Assembly (NCBI RefSeq): GCF_014192915.1 | Contig: NZ_JACHYN010000004.1 | Coordinates: 1-64,000 of the forward strand | Origin: Azospirillum sp. OGB3 | GTDB taxonomy: Bacteria; Pseudomonadota; Alphaproteobacteria; Azospirillales; Azospirillaceae | Direction: 5' to 3' | DNA: 64,000 nt | Shown: piece by piece, positions 47,540 to 57,009 of the stretch | Layout: every line of letters begins with the position of its first letter | Numbering within the stretch: position 1 is the first letter of the stretch | The notes under the pieces: model-generated | The model's input: the letters and a program-made list of their open reading frames with translations, nothing else | Told to the model about the DNA's origin: nothing | Databases searched by the model: none | Translations under genes and position numbers: made by a program

Positions 47540-48664
47540 TTAAAGGGGGATGGGACGGATGGGCGGATAGCCGATGTCCTGAAGGACCGCCGTGGCGACC
47601 TCGGACCGGGTCTCCGGGGTTTCGGGGAAGTGGCAGGCGACTTGATCGGCGCCGCCGCAGGCGCGAAGCTCCGGCTGGTCGATCAGGCAGGCGCGCGGCA
47701 GCAGGGCGTCGCCGCTGCGTTCGGTGGGCACGCCGCCCGCCGCCGCGACCAGCCGCGCCCGGTAGCAGCGCGGGTGGAAACGGCAGCCCGGCGGCACGTT
47801 GGTGGCCGAGCCGATCTCGCCCATGGTCACCGAGGTGCGGCGGCGGTTGCGCATCCGCACGTCGGCGATGGGCACCGCCGCCAGCAGCGAGACGGTGTAG
47901 GGGTGCAGCGGCCGGCGGTAGAGGTTGTCGCGCTCCGCCATCTCCACGACCTTGCCGAGATACATCACGGCGATGCGGTGGCTGACGTGGCGGACCACCG
48001 CCAGATCGTGGGCGATGAACAGATAGGACAGCCCGCGCTCCCGCTGGATGCGCTGGAGCAGGTTGATGATCTGCGCCTGGATCGACACGTCGAGCGCCGA
48101 CACCGGCTCGTCCAGCACCAGGATCTTGGGGTCGAGCGTCAGGGCGCGGGCGATGCCGATGCGCTGGCGCTGGCCGCCGGAGAACTGGTGCGGGTAGCGG
48201 TCGGCGCGCGAGGGGTCGAGCCCGACGAGACTCATTACCCCGGCGACCTTCTGCGGCCCGTCGCCGTCCCACAGGCCATGGACCTTCAGCGGCTCGGCGA
48301 TGCTCTGGCCGATGGTGACGCGGGGGTCGAGCGATCCGTAGGGGTCCTGGAAGACCATCTGGATGTCGCGCCGCATCGCCTGCATCTCGGCCTTCGACAC
48401 GCCGGTCACGTCGCGCCCGTCGACCAGCAGCCGCCCGCTGGTCGGCTCGACCAGCCGCAGGGCGAGGCGGCCCAGCGTGCTCTTGCCGCTGCCGCTCTCG
48501 CCGACCAGCCCCAGCGTCTCGCCGGCACGGATGGTCAGCGACACGCCGTCCACCGCCCGCACCGCCTTGCCGGCCTTCTTGAACAGGCCGCCGCGGCGGG
48601 TGAAGACGCGGGTGGCGTCGACGAGTTCCAGGGCCGGAGGCGGTGCGGAGAGGGTGTCGCTCAT
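47540..48664 (-). CDS. Peptide/nickel-type ABC transporter ATPase (DppF/OppF-like)
   Basis: ATP-binding subunit of 374 aa. Walker [10 protein letters not shown], signature FSGGQRQRIGIARAL, Walker B ILVLDEP, and the C-terminal oligopeptide-type extension with cysteines (CRFHPRC, about 300-345) typical of DppF/OppF. It pairs with the DppD-like ATPase whose gene overlaps by 4 bp. Powers the importer encoded upstream. Confidence 0.9.
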   Translation of the reverse strand: MSDTLSAPPPALELVDATRVFTRRGGLFKKAGKAVRAVDGVSLTIRAGETLGLVGESGSGKSTLGRLALRLVEPTSGRLLVDGRDVTGVSKAEMQAMRRDIQMVFQDPYGSLDPRVTIGQSIAEPLKVHGLWDGDGPQKVAGVMSLVGLDPSRADRYPHQFSGGQRQRIGIARALTLDPKILVLDEPVSALDVSIQAQIINLLQRIQRERGLSYLFIAHDLAVVRHVSHRIAVMYLGKVVEMAERDNLYRRPLHPYTVSLLAAVPIADVRMRNRRRTSVTMGEIGSATNVPPGCRFHPRCYRARLVAAAGGVPTERSGDALLPRACLIDQPELRACGGADQVACHFPETPETRSEVATAVLQDIGYPPIRPIPL

Positions 48665-49734
48665 CGGATGGCCTCCGTCCGGTCGGGCAGGTCTTCGTGG
48701 AAACAGGCGCTGCGGTGGCCGGAGCGGTCGCCGGCCAGCGGCAGCGGCCGCCGGGTGCAGCAGTCCGCCCGCCCGCGGCCGACCGTGCAGCGCGGCTCGA
48801 AGGCGCAGCCCGGCGGCAGGCGGGCGACGTTGGGCGGCTGGCCCTCGATCGCCGGAAGCTCCTCGTCCACCGGGCCGTCGAGGCGGGGGATGCTGCGGAA
48901 CAGCGCGCGGGTGTAGGGGTGGCGGGGCTTGGTGAAGACCTCCTCCATGGAGCCGGTCTCGACCAGCCGCCCGGCGTACATCACCGCCACATCGTCGGCG
49001 TATCGGGCGACCAGCCCCAGGTCGTGCGTGATGAGCACCAGCGCCATGCCGGTCTCCGCCTGGAGGTCGGCGAGCAGGTCGAGGATCTGCGCCTGCACCG
49101 TCACGTCGAGCGCCGTGGTCGGCTCGTCGGCGATCAGGATCTTCGGCGACAGGGCGATCGCCATGGCGATCAGCACGCGCTGGCGCTGCCCGCCGCTGAG
49201 CTGGTGCGGGTAGTCGTCCACCCGCCGCGCCGGGTCGGGGATCTGCACGCGGGCCAGCAGCTCGATGGCGCGGGCGCGGGCGGCGGAGCGGCCGATGCGC
49301 TGGTGGGCCCGCAGCACCTCGACGATCTGCTCGCCGATGGTGAAGACGGGATTCAGCGCGGTCAGCGGGTCCTGGAAGATCATCGAAATGACCGCCCCGC
49401 GCAGGCGGCGCAGCCGTTCCGGCGGCTGGTGCAGGATGTCCGCGCCGTCGATCCGCACCTCGCCGCGGCGGACGCGGCCCGGAGCGGCGACGAGACCGAG
49501 CGCCGACAGGAAGGTCATCGACTTGCCCGATCCGGACTCGCCGACCACCGCCAGCGTGCCGCCGGCCCGCACGGCGAGCGACACGCCGTCGATGACGGTG
49601 ACCGGCCCGTCGTCGCCGGGAAAGACCGTGGTCAGGTCGCGCAGTTCCAGCGCGACCGGGCGGGGGGCCGTGGCGGGGGCGACCGGAGCCGCCGGCGCCA
49701 CGGAGTGAAGGTTCGGCATGGCCTTGTGTGGCAT
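48661..49734 (-). CDS. Peptide/nickel-type ABC transporter ATPase (DppD/OppD-like)
   Basis: ATP-binding subunit of 357 aa with Walker [10 protein letters not shown], signature [15 protein letters not shown], Walker B ILIADEP and the cysteine-containing C-terminal segment ([17 protein letters not shown]) expected for DppD. Note that Walker A ends in KSM and not KST. Start is uncertain: ATG 49734, or a GTG at 49749 that overlaps the preceding permease stop as GTGA. Confidence 0.9.
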   Translation of the reverse strand: MPHKAMPNLHSVAPAAPVAPATAPRPVALELRDLTTVFPGDDGPVTVIDGVSLAVRAGGTLAVVGESGSGKSMTFLSALGLVAAPGRVRRGEVRIDGADILHQPPERLRRLRGAVISMIFQDPLTALNPVFTIGEQIVEVLRAHQRIGRSAARARAIELLARVQIPDPARRVDDYPHQLSGGQRQRVLIAMAIALSPKILIADEPTTALDVTVQAQILDLLADLQAETGMALVLITHDLGLVARYADDVAVMYAGRLVETGSMEEVFTKPRHPYTRALFRSIPRLDGPVDEELPAIEGQPPNVARLPPGCAFEPRCTVGRGRADCCTRRPLPLAGDRSGHRSACFHEDLPDRTEAIR

Positions 49735-49745
49735 GGGGGGCGTCC

Positions 49746-50633
49746 TCACAGCACGCGTCCGGAGGAGCGGCGCATCTGCGGGTCGAGCGTGTCGCGCAGG
49801 CCGTCCCCCAGCAGGTTCAGGGCGACCACCATCACCGCGATGCAGATCCCCGCCGACAGCGAGATCAGCGGGTTGGAGGCCAGGAAGCTCTGCCCGTCGG
49901 CGATGACGTTGCCCCAGGTCGGGGCCGGCGGCTGGACGCCGAGGCCGAGGAAGCTCAGGCCCGCTTCGGCCAGGATGGCGGTGGCGGCGCTGACCGTGGC
50001 GACCACGATCACCGGCGGCAGGCTGTTCGGCACGACGTGCAGGAACAGCAGCCGCATCGTGCCCATGCCGATGGCCCGCGACGCCTCGACGTAGGTGCGC
50101 GGCTTGATGGTCAGCACGACCGCCCGCATCACCGCGGCGACCCGCGGCGTGAAGGCCAGCGCCACCGCGATGATGACCGTTTCCAGCGAGGAGCCGCGGG
50201 CCGCCACCAGGGCGAGCGCCAGCAGGAAGCCGGGGAAGGCCAGCAGGATGTCGATGATCGAGACGGTCACCCGCTCGACCCAGCCGCCGAAGAAGCCGGC
50301 GACCGCCCCGATCACCATCCCCAGCGACAGCGAGAGCGCCATCACCGCGACGGCGACCTGGAGGGAGATGCGGGTGCCCCAGATCAGGCGGGACAGCACG
50401 TCGCGCCCGAACTGGTCGGTGCCCAGGAGATGCGCCGCCGAGGGCGGGGCCAGCGTGTTGGCGAGGTCGGTCTCAAGCGGCGACATCGGGGCGATCCAGG
50501 GAGCCGCCACCGCCACGATCAGCAGCAGGGTCAGCAGGATCACGCCGATCAGGAAGCCCGGATGGCGGAAGTAGCGCATCAGGGACGACCGCCGCGCCGA
50601 AGTGGACGCAGAGAGGGTTGCTGTGGCTGCCAT
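49746..50633 (-). CDS. ABC transporter permease (DppC-like)
   Basis: Inner-membrane permease of 295 aa with an N-terminal helix (GFLIGVILLTLLLIVAVAAPW), the extracellular loop LGTDQFGRDVLSRLIWG that marks DppC/OppC, and the EAA-type loop YVEASRAIGMGTMRLLFLHV. ATG 50633 gives the usual length. It forms the membrane pore with the DppB-like permease whose stop lies 4 bp upstream. Confidence 0.92.
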   Translation of the reverse strand: MAATATLSASTSARRSSLMRYFRHPGFLIGVILLTLLLIVAVAAPWIAPMSPLETDLANTLAPPSAAHLLGTDQFGRDVLSRLIWGTRISLQVAVAVMALSLSLGMVIGAVAGFFGGWVERVTVSIIDILLAFPGFLLALALVAARGSSLETVIIAVALAFTPRVAAVMRAVVLTIKPRTYVEASRAIGMGTMRLLFLHVVPNSLPPVIVVATVSAATAILAEAGLSFLGLGVQPPAPTWGNVIADGQSFLASNPLISLSAGICIAVMVVALNLLGDGLRDTLDPQMRRSSGRVL

Positions 50634-50637
50634 GGGG

Positions 50638-51576
50638 TCACCGTGTGGACAGGCGCGGATCGACCAGCCCGTAGGCGAGGTCGAGCAGGCTGTTGACGAG
50701 GACGACGGCAACGGCCAGCACCAGCACGCCCGCCTGGACGAGCTGGTAGTCGCGGGCCGAGACCGCCTTCAGGATCATTGAGCCGATGCCGGGCCGGCTG
50801 AACACCACCTCGATCAGGATGGCGCTGCCCAGCGACCAGGCGAAGGTCACCCCGACGATGGCGAGGATCGGCACCAGCGCGTTCTTCAGCGCCAGCCGCC
50901 ACACCACCCGGCGTTCCGGCACGCCCATCGCGCGGGCGACGCGGATGCAGTCCTGGCCCAGCACCTCCAGCATCGCCGAGCGGGTCAGGCGGGTGATGTA
51001 GGCCGCGACCGAGATGCCCAGCACCCCCGCCGGAAGCACCAGATGGTGCAGGTGGGTGAGCAACCCGCCGCCCGAGCTGGCCCCCAGCGCCGGAAACCAT
51101 TTCAGCTCCTGCGAGAACAGCAGGACCGAGGCGAGGCCGAGCCAGAAGACCGGGAAGGAGATCCCGAACAGCGCGACGATCATGATGAGCATGTCGCTCC
51201 ACGACCCTTGGCGCTCCGCCGTGAGGATGCCGAGCGGGATGCCGATCACCACCGCCACCACGAGGCCGGCGAAGGCCAGGATCGCGGAGTCCGGGAGGCT
51301 GAACAGGATCTCCTCCAGCGCCGGGCGGCCGGTGACCACCGACGACCCGAAATCCCCGGTGACCGCGCGCAGCACGTAGAGCCCGTACTGCACGTAGACC
51401 GGCTGGTCGAGCCCGAGCTGGGCGCGCAGCGTCGCCAGCGCCTCCTCGGTGGCGTAGTCGCCCAGCATGTACTGGGCGGGGTCGCCGGGGATCATCCGGA
51501 CCAGGAAGAAGGTCACGGTCACGATGCCGAACACCGTGATCGCGAGCTGCGAGAGTTGGCGAAGAAGCCGGTCCAT
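50638..51576 (-). CDS. ABC transporter permease (DppB-like)
   Basis: Inner-membrane permease of 312 aa. It opens with LLRQLSQLAITVFGIVTVTF and RMIPGDPAQYMLG, diagnostic for DppB/OppB, and has the coupling loop VRVARAMGVPERRVVWRLAL near the end (as CIRVARAMGVPERRV). ATG 51576 follows GGAGG by 8 nt; an upstream GTG at 51582 is too close to that site. The binding-protein gene ends just before. Confidence 0.92.
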   Translation of the reverse strand: MDRLLRQLSQLAITVFGIVTVTFFLVRMIPGDPAQYMLGDYATEEALATLRAQLGLDQPVYVQYGLYVLRAVTGDFGSSVVTGRPALEEILFSLPDSAILAFAGLVVAVVIGIPLGILTAERQGSWSDMLIMIVALFGISFPVFWLGLASVLLFSQELKWFPALGASSGGGLLTHLHHLVLPAGVLGISVAAYITRLTRSAMLEVLGQDCIRVARAMGVPERRVVWRLALKNALVPILAIVGVTFAWSLGSAILIEVVFSRPGIGSMILKAVSARDYQLVQAGVLVLAVAVVLVNSLLDLAYGLVDPRLSTR

Positions 51577-51578
51577 GG

Positions 51579-53162
51579 TCACGCCTCCAGCAGCGAGACC
51601 GGATAGGCGCTCATCGTGAACAGCGAATTCTGGACGAAGCCGGAAACCTTCTTGGTGTGGGCGATGTACAGATGGTCGGCGTAAAGCGGGATCACCGGCA
51701 CGTCGCCCATCACCTTGGCCTGGATCTTCCCGTAGACCTCCTTGCGGGCGGCGTCGCCCTGGGCGTTGCGGGCGGCGGCGATCAGGTCCTCAATGCCCTC
51801 GTAATGGGCGGTGTTGAGGCCCGGCGGGAAGGAGGACTTGGCGAACAGCGACAGGATCGGGCTGTCCGGGTCTGGCGCGCCGACGACGCCGGTGATGCAG
51901 GTCGGCACCGTGCCCTTGTTGCGCGCCTGGAGGTAGGCGCCGCGCTCCAGCACCTTGATCTTGGCGTCGATGCCCACGGCGGCGAGGTCGCTGGCGATCG
52001 GCACGACGATCTTGTCGTAGGGGTTGGCGCCCGGCGCCACGAGGTCGAGCGTGAAGGAGCCCACCCCGGCCTCCTTGAGCAGCGCCTTGGCCTTCGCCGG
52101 GTCGTAGGGGAACAGCGGGACCTGATCGGTGAATTCCTGGAAGGAGGAGGTGAGGAAGCCGCTGGCCTCCGACTTGGTGCCCTTGAAGAAGCCGTCGATC
52201 AGCGCCTTGCGGTTGATGGCGTGGTAGATCGCCTGCCGCACCCGCACGTCGCCCAGCGGCTTGATCGAGGTGTTGAGGACGAGGTTGATCGTGTGGTTGG
52301 CGTCACGGTCGTGCACGGTGACCAGCCCGCCGCCCTTCAGCCGCTGGATGACCTCCGGCTGCTGCAGGCCGAAGAAGATGTCGATCTCGCCGTTCTCCAG
52401 GGCGATGGCCGCCGCCGTCTCGTCCTTGATGACGCGGAACTGCACCTCCTCGACCTTGGGGGCGCCGGCGAAATAGTCCTTGTTGGCGGACAGCTTCACC
52501 TCGCGGCCCGGCGCCCAGTTCTGGAACACGAAGGGGCCGGTGCCGATGGGGTTCAGCGCGAAGGCCTTGTCGCCGATCTCGCCCAGCGCCTTGCGGCTGA
52601 CGATCCAGCCCTGGTTGAAGGCCGACACTTTGTGCAGGAAGCCGGAGTTCGGCTCCTTCAGCGTGATGACAACCTTGTCGGGGGATGGCGTCTCGATGGA
52701 CTTGATGGAGGCGAGCTGGCCGCTGTAGCTGCTGCCGGTTTGCGGGTCCAACACGCGCTCGAACGAGAACTTCACATCGTCGGAGGTGAAGGGACCGAAG
52801 CCCTTGTGCCAGGTGACGCCGCTGCGCAGGGCGAAGCTGTAGACGGTGCCGTCGCTTGAAACCTCCCAGCCGGTAGCGAGGTCGGGGACGATGGCGTTGC
52901 TCGCCTCGTCATACTTGACCAGCCCGTTGAAGATCTGGGTGGCGACCGTCTGGTTCTCGATCTGGAAGATGCGGGCGGGATCGAGGTTGCCGATGTCGCT
53001 GCCGATGCGCACCCGCAGGACCGGCGGCGCCGCCGACGCCGGCAGAGGCCAGCCGCCGCCCGCCACCAGGGCGCCGGCGGCCAGCAGAGTACCGAACTGG
53101 CGGCGGTTGACGCCGCTCCGCTCGATCCGGCCGGCCCGTTCCTTGCGATTGATCCCGTCCAT
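51579..53162 (-). CDS. ABC transporter substrate-binding protein (DppA/OppA family)
   Basis: Periplasmic binding protein of 527 aa, SBP family 5. A twin-arginine signal is seen (NRRQFGTLLAAGALVAGGGW, cleavage near ASA-A), followed by the mature start VLRVRIGSDIGNLDPARIFQ. Typical family motifs are YDEASNAIVPDLATGWEVS and TFHSG-like TSDDVKFSFERV. ATG 53162 follows AGGAG. First gene of the minus-strand operon; ligand probably a peptide-like or amide compound hydrolysed by the neighbouring amidases. Confidence 0.9.
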   Translation of the reverse strand: MDGINRKERAGRIERSGVNRRQFGTLLAAGALVAGGGWPLPASAAPPVLRVRIGSDIGNLDPARIFQIENQTVATQIFNGLVKYDEASNAIVPDLATGWEVSSDGTVYSFALRSGVTWHKGFGPFTSDDVKFSFERVLDPQTGSSYSGQLASIKSIETPSPDKVVITLKEPNSGFLHKVSAFNQGWIVSRKALGEIGDKAFALNPIGTGPFVFQNWAPGREVKLSANKDYFAGAPKVEEVQFRVIKDETAAAIALENGEIDIFFGLQQPEVIQRLKGGGLVTVHDRDANHTINLVLNTSIKPLGDVRVRQAIYHAINRKALIDGFFKGTKSEASGFLTSSFQEFTDQVPLFPYDPAKAKALLKEAGVGSFTLDLVAPGANPYDKIVVPIASDLAAVGIDAKIKVLERGAYLQARNKGTVPTCITGVVGAPDPDSPILSLFAKSSFPPGLNTAHYEGIEDLIAAARNAQGDAARKEVYGKIQAKVMGDVPVIPLYADHLYIAHTKKVSGFVQNSLFTMSAYPVSLLEA

Positions 53163-53277
53163 AAGCCTGCTCCTCTGTGTCAAAGATTTTACGGGCAGCG
53201 CCAAGATTTGTCCGGTCTATTTTTGCACACAATCTGCGCTGAGCCCTTATGCCCGACCAAATTCGCAGGAATCGTGC

Positions 53278-53304
53278 CACCCTGCGACGGGCTGTCGCAG
53301 GGTG
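53278..53304. promoter_or_regulatory. Perfect 11-bp hairpin in divergent spacer
   Basis: CACCCTGCGAC (53278-53288) and GTCGCAGGGTG (53294-53304) around GGGCT, 116 bp before the binding-protein start on the minus side. No T-run on either strand, so it is more likely an operator or a leader hairpin than a terminator. Confidence 0.45.
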
Positions 53305-53360
53305 CTTATAAAGCATTTTAAATCAACCGCTTACAGTAAGCTTCCACGGCATTGCTTATG

Positions 53361-53378
53361 AATACAGCAATATGTATT
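53361..53378. promoter_or_regulatory. Inverted repeat AATACA-N6-TGTATT
   Basis: An AT-rich inverted repeat in the 346-bp spacer between the divergent binding-protein and isochorismatase-like genes. Spacer position fits a shared operator for the cluster's GntR regulator, but the sequence is not the FCD consensus TNGTNNNACNA, so this is tentative. Confidence 0.3.
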
Positions 53379-53508
53379 TCTGCGCAAAAGGCGGGCAGAG
53401 GCGGGTTTGAAATGGTGAAACTATGGACTTTGAATGCAAAAAAACCTCGTTGTATGCTGGTTGGGCGCCCGTGATGCGGCGCTGCAGCGGAAGAAGGAAC
53501 CTCCTGAA

Positions 53509-54138
53509 ATGAGCGATCTTTCCATCTACGAGCGCCAGGGAATCGGCAAGCCGCTCGGCTTCGGCCGCAAGTGCGCCCTCCTTGTCATCGACTTCCAGAT
53601 CGGTTTCACGCGCGATGACGCCTTCGGCGGCTTCAACATCAACAGCGCCATCACCGCCACGGGAAAGTTGCTCGGACATGTTCGTCCCTTGGGCATGCCG
53701 ATCGCCCACGCCTGCTTCATCGCGCCGGAGGCACTGGGCGGCATCGGGCCGTTCGGCGAGAAGATTCCGTCCCTGCTGACGCTGACCGCCGACTCGCCCG
53801 ACGTCGCCTTCGCTCCGGAGGTCGCGCCATTGCCCAACGAGTTCATCGTGCGCAAGCAGCACGCCTCAGCCTTCTTCGGCACCGCCCTGTCCTCCTGGCT
53901 GCGGGCGAACGCGGTCGACACGCTGCTGGTCACCGGCTGCACGACCTCGGGCTGCGTGCGGGCCAGCGTGATCGACGCCTCCGCCCACGGGCTGCGGCCG
54001 ATCATCGTGGAGGAGTGCGTCGGCGACCGGGCGGAGGAGCCGCACCGCGCCAACCTGTTCGACATGGGCAAGAAATACGCCGACGTGATGCCGCTGGACG
54101 CGGTCATCGCCCATCTGGCGCTGGCGGACGCCGCCTGA
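53509..54138 (+). CDS. Isochorismatase-fold amidohydrolase, second copy
   Basis: Cysteine hydrolase of 209 aa with triad D28 (LLVIDFQIGF), K116 (FIVRKQHASAFFGT) and C149 (TGCTTSGCVRA). It is a paralogue of the enzyme at 46852-47505: both share NR/GxxIGFGRK-type starts, TSGCVRA and ECVGDR...LFDMxxKYxDV. ATG 53509 follows AAGGAACC and avoids the AT-rich leader. It heads a plus-strand unit with two amidases, divergent from the Dpp operon. Confidence 0.87.
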   Translation: MSDLSIYERQGIGKPLGFGRKCALLVIDFQIGFTRDDAFGGFNINSAITATGKLLGHVRPLGMPIAHACFIAPEALGGIGPFGEKIPSLLTLTADSPDVAFAPEVAPLPNEFIVRKQHASAFFGTALSSWLRANAVDTLLVTGCTTSGCVRASVIDASAHGLRPIIVEECVGDRAEEPHRANLFDMGKKYADVMPLDAVIAHLALADAA

Positions 54139-54240
54139 TCCGGCGGTTCCGTCCCTAAGCGCAACGAAGCGACTTCAACAGGCCGTCGCCGGAGCAGTTC
54201 GTCCGAAGCCATCCGGCACGCGAGCGGAAAGCAGCAACGC

Positions 54241-55641
54241 ATGTCCGAACTTTCGACAACGCATCCGGCCCGGTCCGGCGGCGGCAGCCCTTCCACGCCC
54301 GGCGCCAGCGAGGCGGAAACCCACGCCCGCCTCGCCCGCATCGAGAGCCTGAATCCGATCGTCAACGCTCTGCTGGCGGTGGACGCCGACGGGGCGATCC
54401 GCCGGGCACAGGCGCAGGACGAGGCGCGGGCGGCGGGCGACTGGCCCGGCCTGCTGGACGGGGTGACGGTCACCGTCAAGGACTGCTTCGAACTGGCGGG
54501 GGAGACGACCAGCTACGGCTCCTCCGCCCGCTTCGCCCGGATGGGGCATCAGGACGCCCCGCTGATCCGCCGCCTGCGCGAGGCCGGGGCCATCCTTGTC
54601 GGGCGCAACAACCTGTCGGAATTCTGCCTGGGCTCGACGAACCAGAACGAGCATCACGGCCTCTGCCGGAATCCCTGGGACACCGGGCGGGTGCCCGGTG
54701 GGTCGAGCGGCGGTTCGGCGGCCTCGGTCGCCGCCGGGCTGTGCCGGGTCTCCATCGGCACCGACACCGGCGGCTCCATCCGCATCCCGGCGGCGCTCTG
54801 CGGGGTGGTCGGGCTGCGGCCCAGCGTCGGCCGGGTGTCCAACACCGGCGTGATTCCGTGCAGCGTCGATTTCGACACCGTCGGCCCGCTGGCCTACTCG
54901 GTCGCCGACGTGGCGCGCGCCTTCGCCGCTATCGCCGGCTACGACCCGGAGGACCCCAATTCGGCGGACGTGCCGCTCGGCAATTTCCTTCCGGATTTGA
55001 AGGCGGGGATCGCCGGCACGCGCATCGGCCTGCCGCGCAACTTCTACTTCGACAACCTCCAGCCCGCGGTGGCGGAGCGGGTGCGCGCGGCGGCGGCGGT
55101 GCTGGAGAAGGCCGGCGCCGTTCTGGTCGACATCACCATCGAGGACGCGGAGGTGGCGCAGGCCCGCACCGCCTTCTCGCTGCTCGTCGCCGACATGGCG
55201 CAATACCACCTCGACAAGATGGAGACCGCGCCGGAGTCCATCGGGCCGGAGGTGCTGCGCCGCCTGCAGCTCGGCCTGCCGGTGAGCGGCGTGCAGTATG
55301 CGGAGTCCCGGCGCTGGCTCGCCTCCTGGAAGCTGCGGTTCCGCACGCTGTTCGAGCGGGTGGACCTGATCCTCACCCCGACCACCCCCATCGTGGCGCC
55401 GCGCATCTACGACAGCGCCGACATGATCGAGGCGACGCGGGCGGTCAGCCGCTTCACCTACGGCTTCGGCGCGCTCGGCCTGCCCGCCATGTCGGTGCCC
55501 TGCGGCTTCGACGGCGACGGGATGCCGGTGGGCATGCAGATCGTCGGGCGCTGGTTCGACGAGCCGCTGGTTTTCCGCGCCGGGGCGGCCTTCCAGGCGG
55601 CGACCGACCACCACCGCCAGCGCCCCGCCCTTCCCCTTTGA
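54241..55641 (+). CDS. Amidase signature enzyme 1
   Basis: Amide hydrolase of 466 aa with the Ser-cisSer-Lys triad: K80 in TVTVKDCFEL, cis-serine S155 in GGSSGGSAAS, nucleophile S179 in GTDTGGSIRIP, correctly spaced. It resembles GatA/AtzF-type amidases that act on small amides; no gatB or gatC is nearby, so it is a catabolic enzyme and not the tRNA amidotransferase. Second gene of the plus-strand unit. Confidence 0.88.
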   Translation: MSELSTTHPARSGGGSPSTPGASEAETHARLARIESLNPIVNALLAVDADGAIRRAQAQDEARAAGDWPGLLDGVTVTVKDCFELAGETTSYGSSARFARMGHQDAPLIRRLREAGAILVGRNNLSEFCLGSTNQNEHHGLCRNPWDTGRVPGGSSGGSAASVAAGLCRVSIGTDTGGSIRIPAALCGVVGLRPSVGRVSNTGVIPCSVDFDTVGPLAYSVADVARAFAAIAGYDPEDPNSADVPLGNFLPDLKAGIAGTRIGLPRNFYFDNLQPAVAERVRAAAAVLEKAGAVLVDITIEDAEVAQARTAFSLLVADMAQYHLDKMETAPESIGPEVLRRLQLGLPVSGVQYAESRRWLASWKLRFRTLFERVDLILTPTTPIVAPRIYDSADMIEATRAVSRFTYGFGALGLPAMSVPCGFDGDGMPVGMQIVGRWFDEPLVFRAGAAFQAATDHHRQRPALPL

Positions 55642-55684
55642 GTCTCCGGCCCGCCTGACGTCTGACTCACCGAAAGGACCCGCC

Positions 55685-56968
55685 ATGGAACCGTTCGAAC
55701 TCACGGCCAGCGAGGCCGCCCACGCCATCCGCGACGGCCGCCTGACCAGCGAGGCGCTGGTGCGCTCCTGCCTGGAGCGGATCGAAGACCGCGATCCGGA
55801 GGTGCGCGCCTGGATCAGCGTCGATCCCGCCCTGGCGCTGGCCGCCGCGCGCGAGGCCGACAAGCGCCCCGTCGCCGGCCCGCTGCACGGCCTGCCCTTC
55901 GGCGTAAAGGACGTGATCGACACCGCCGACCTGCCGACCACCCAGAACTCGCCGATCTTCCTGGGACACCGGCCCGCCCGCGACGCCGCCTGCGTGGCCA
56001 TCGCGCGCAGCGCCGGGGGAGTCCTGCTGGGCAAGACCGACACGGTGGAATTCGCCTCCGGAGGGCGCAAGGCGGCGACGCGCAACCCGGTCAACCCCGC
56101 CCACACGCCGGGCGGCTCCTCCTCCGGGTCGGGGGCGGCGGTCGGCGACCGGCATGTGCCGCTGGCCTTCGGCACGCAGACCGGCGGCTCGCACATCCGT
56201 CCCGCCGCCTTCAACGGCATCTACGGCTTCAAGCCGACCTGGGGCGTGGTCAGCCGCGAGGGGATGAAGCACTACGCGGTGTCCCTCGACACGCTGGGCT
56301 GGTACGGGCGTTCGGTCGCCGACCTCGCGCTGATGGCCGAGGCGTTCCAGCTGGAGGGCATGGGCAAGACGCCGCCGGTCAAGCTGGCGGGCCTGCGCGT
56401 CGGGCTCTGCCGCTCCCCCGTCTGGTCGCGCATCGAGCCGGCGGGCGAGGCGGCGCTGCTGCTCGCCGCGAAGCGGCTGGAGGAGGCCGGCGCGGTGGTC
56501 GTGCCCTTCGAACTGCCGGAGGAGTTCTCGACGCTGGCCGAGGTGCAGGATGTGATCCGCCGCGGCGAAGGGCGGGCCTCCTTCCTCGACCTTTACCTCA
56601 GCGACCGCCACCGGCTGCACCCCGAGCTGGCCGACCATTGCGAACACAACCACGGCATCACCGCGCGCACCCTGACCGAGGCCTACGACGTCGCGGACGC
56701 ATGCCGGCCACGCTTCGCCGCCCTGTTCGAGTCCATCGACGTGATCCTGACCCCGCCCGCGCCGGGCGAAGCGCCGGAGGGGCTCCACACCACGGGCGAC
56801 CACATCTTCAATTCGATCTGGACGGTGCTGCACGTCCCCTGCCTCGCCATGCCCTGTGGCCGCGGGCCGCGCGGGCTTCCGGTGGGGGTGCAGCTGGTGG
56901 CGCCGCGTTTCCAGGACCCCGCCCTGCTGGCGATGGCCGAGGCCATGGCGCCGGTGGTCGACGTGTGA
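55685..56968 (+). CDS. Amidase signature enzyme 2
   Basis: Second amide hydrolase, 427 aa, with K75 (LPFGVKDVIDTAD), cis-serine S145 (TPGGSSSGSGAAV) and nucleophile S169 (GTQTGGSHIRPAAF). It belongs to a different branch than amidase 1: the nucleophile segment GTQTGGS-x-IRPAAF is the form common in shorter amidases with broad activity. ATG 55685 follows GAAAGGACCC. With amidase 1 and the isochorismatase-fold hydrolases it could act in sequence on an amide or carbamoyl compound. Confidence 0.88.
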   Translation: MEPFELTASEAAHAIRDGRLTSEALVRSCLERIEDRDPEVRAWISVDPALALAAAREADKRPVAGPLHGLPFGVKDVIDTADLPTTQNSPIFLGHRPARDAACVAIARSAGGVLLGKTDTVEFASGGRKAATRNPVNPAHTPGGSSSGSGAAVGDRHVPLAFGTQTGGSHIRPAAFNGIYGFKPTWGVVSREGMKHYAVSLDTLGWYGRSVADLALMAEAFQLEGMGKTPPVKLAGLRVGLCRSPVWSRIEPAGEAALLLAAKRLEEAGAVVVPFELPEEFSTLAEVQDVIRRGEGRASFLDLYLSDRHRLHPELADHCEHNHGITARTLTEAYDVADACRPRFAALFESIDVILTPPAPGEAPEGLHTTGDHIFNSIWTVLHVPCLAMPCGRGPRGLPVGVQLVAPRFQDPALLAMAEAMAPVVDV

Positions 56969-57009
56969 GGGGACTTCAAAAGCGATTGCCATGGCGGTAT
57001 CTAGGGGCC

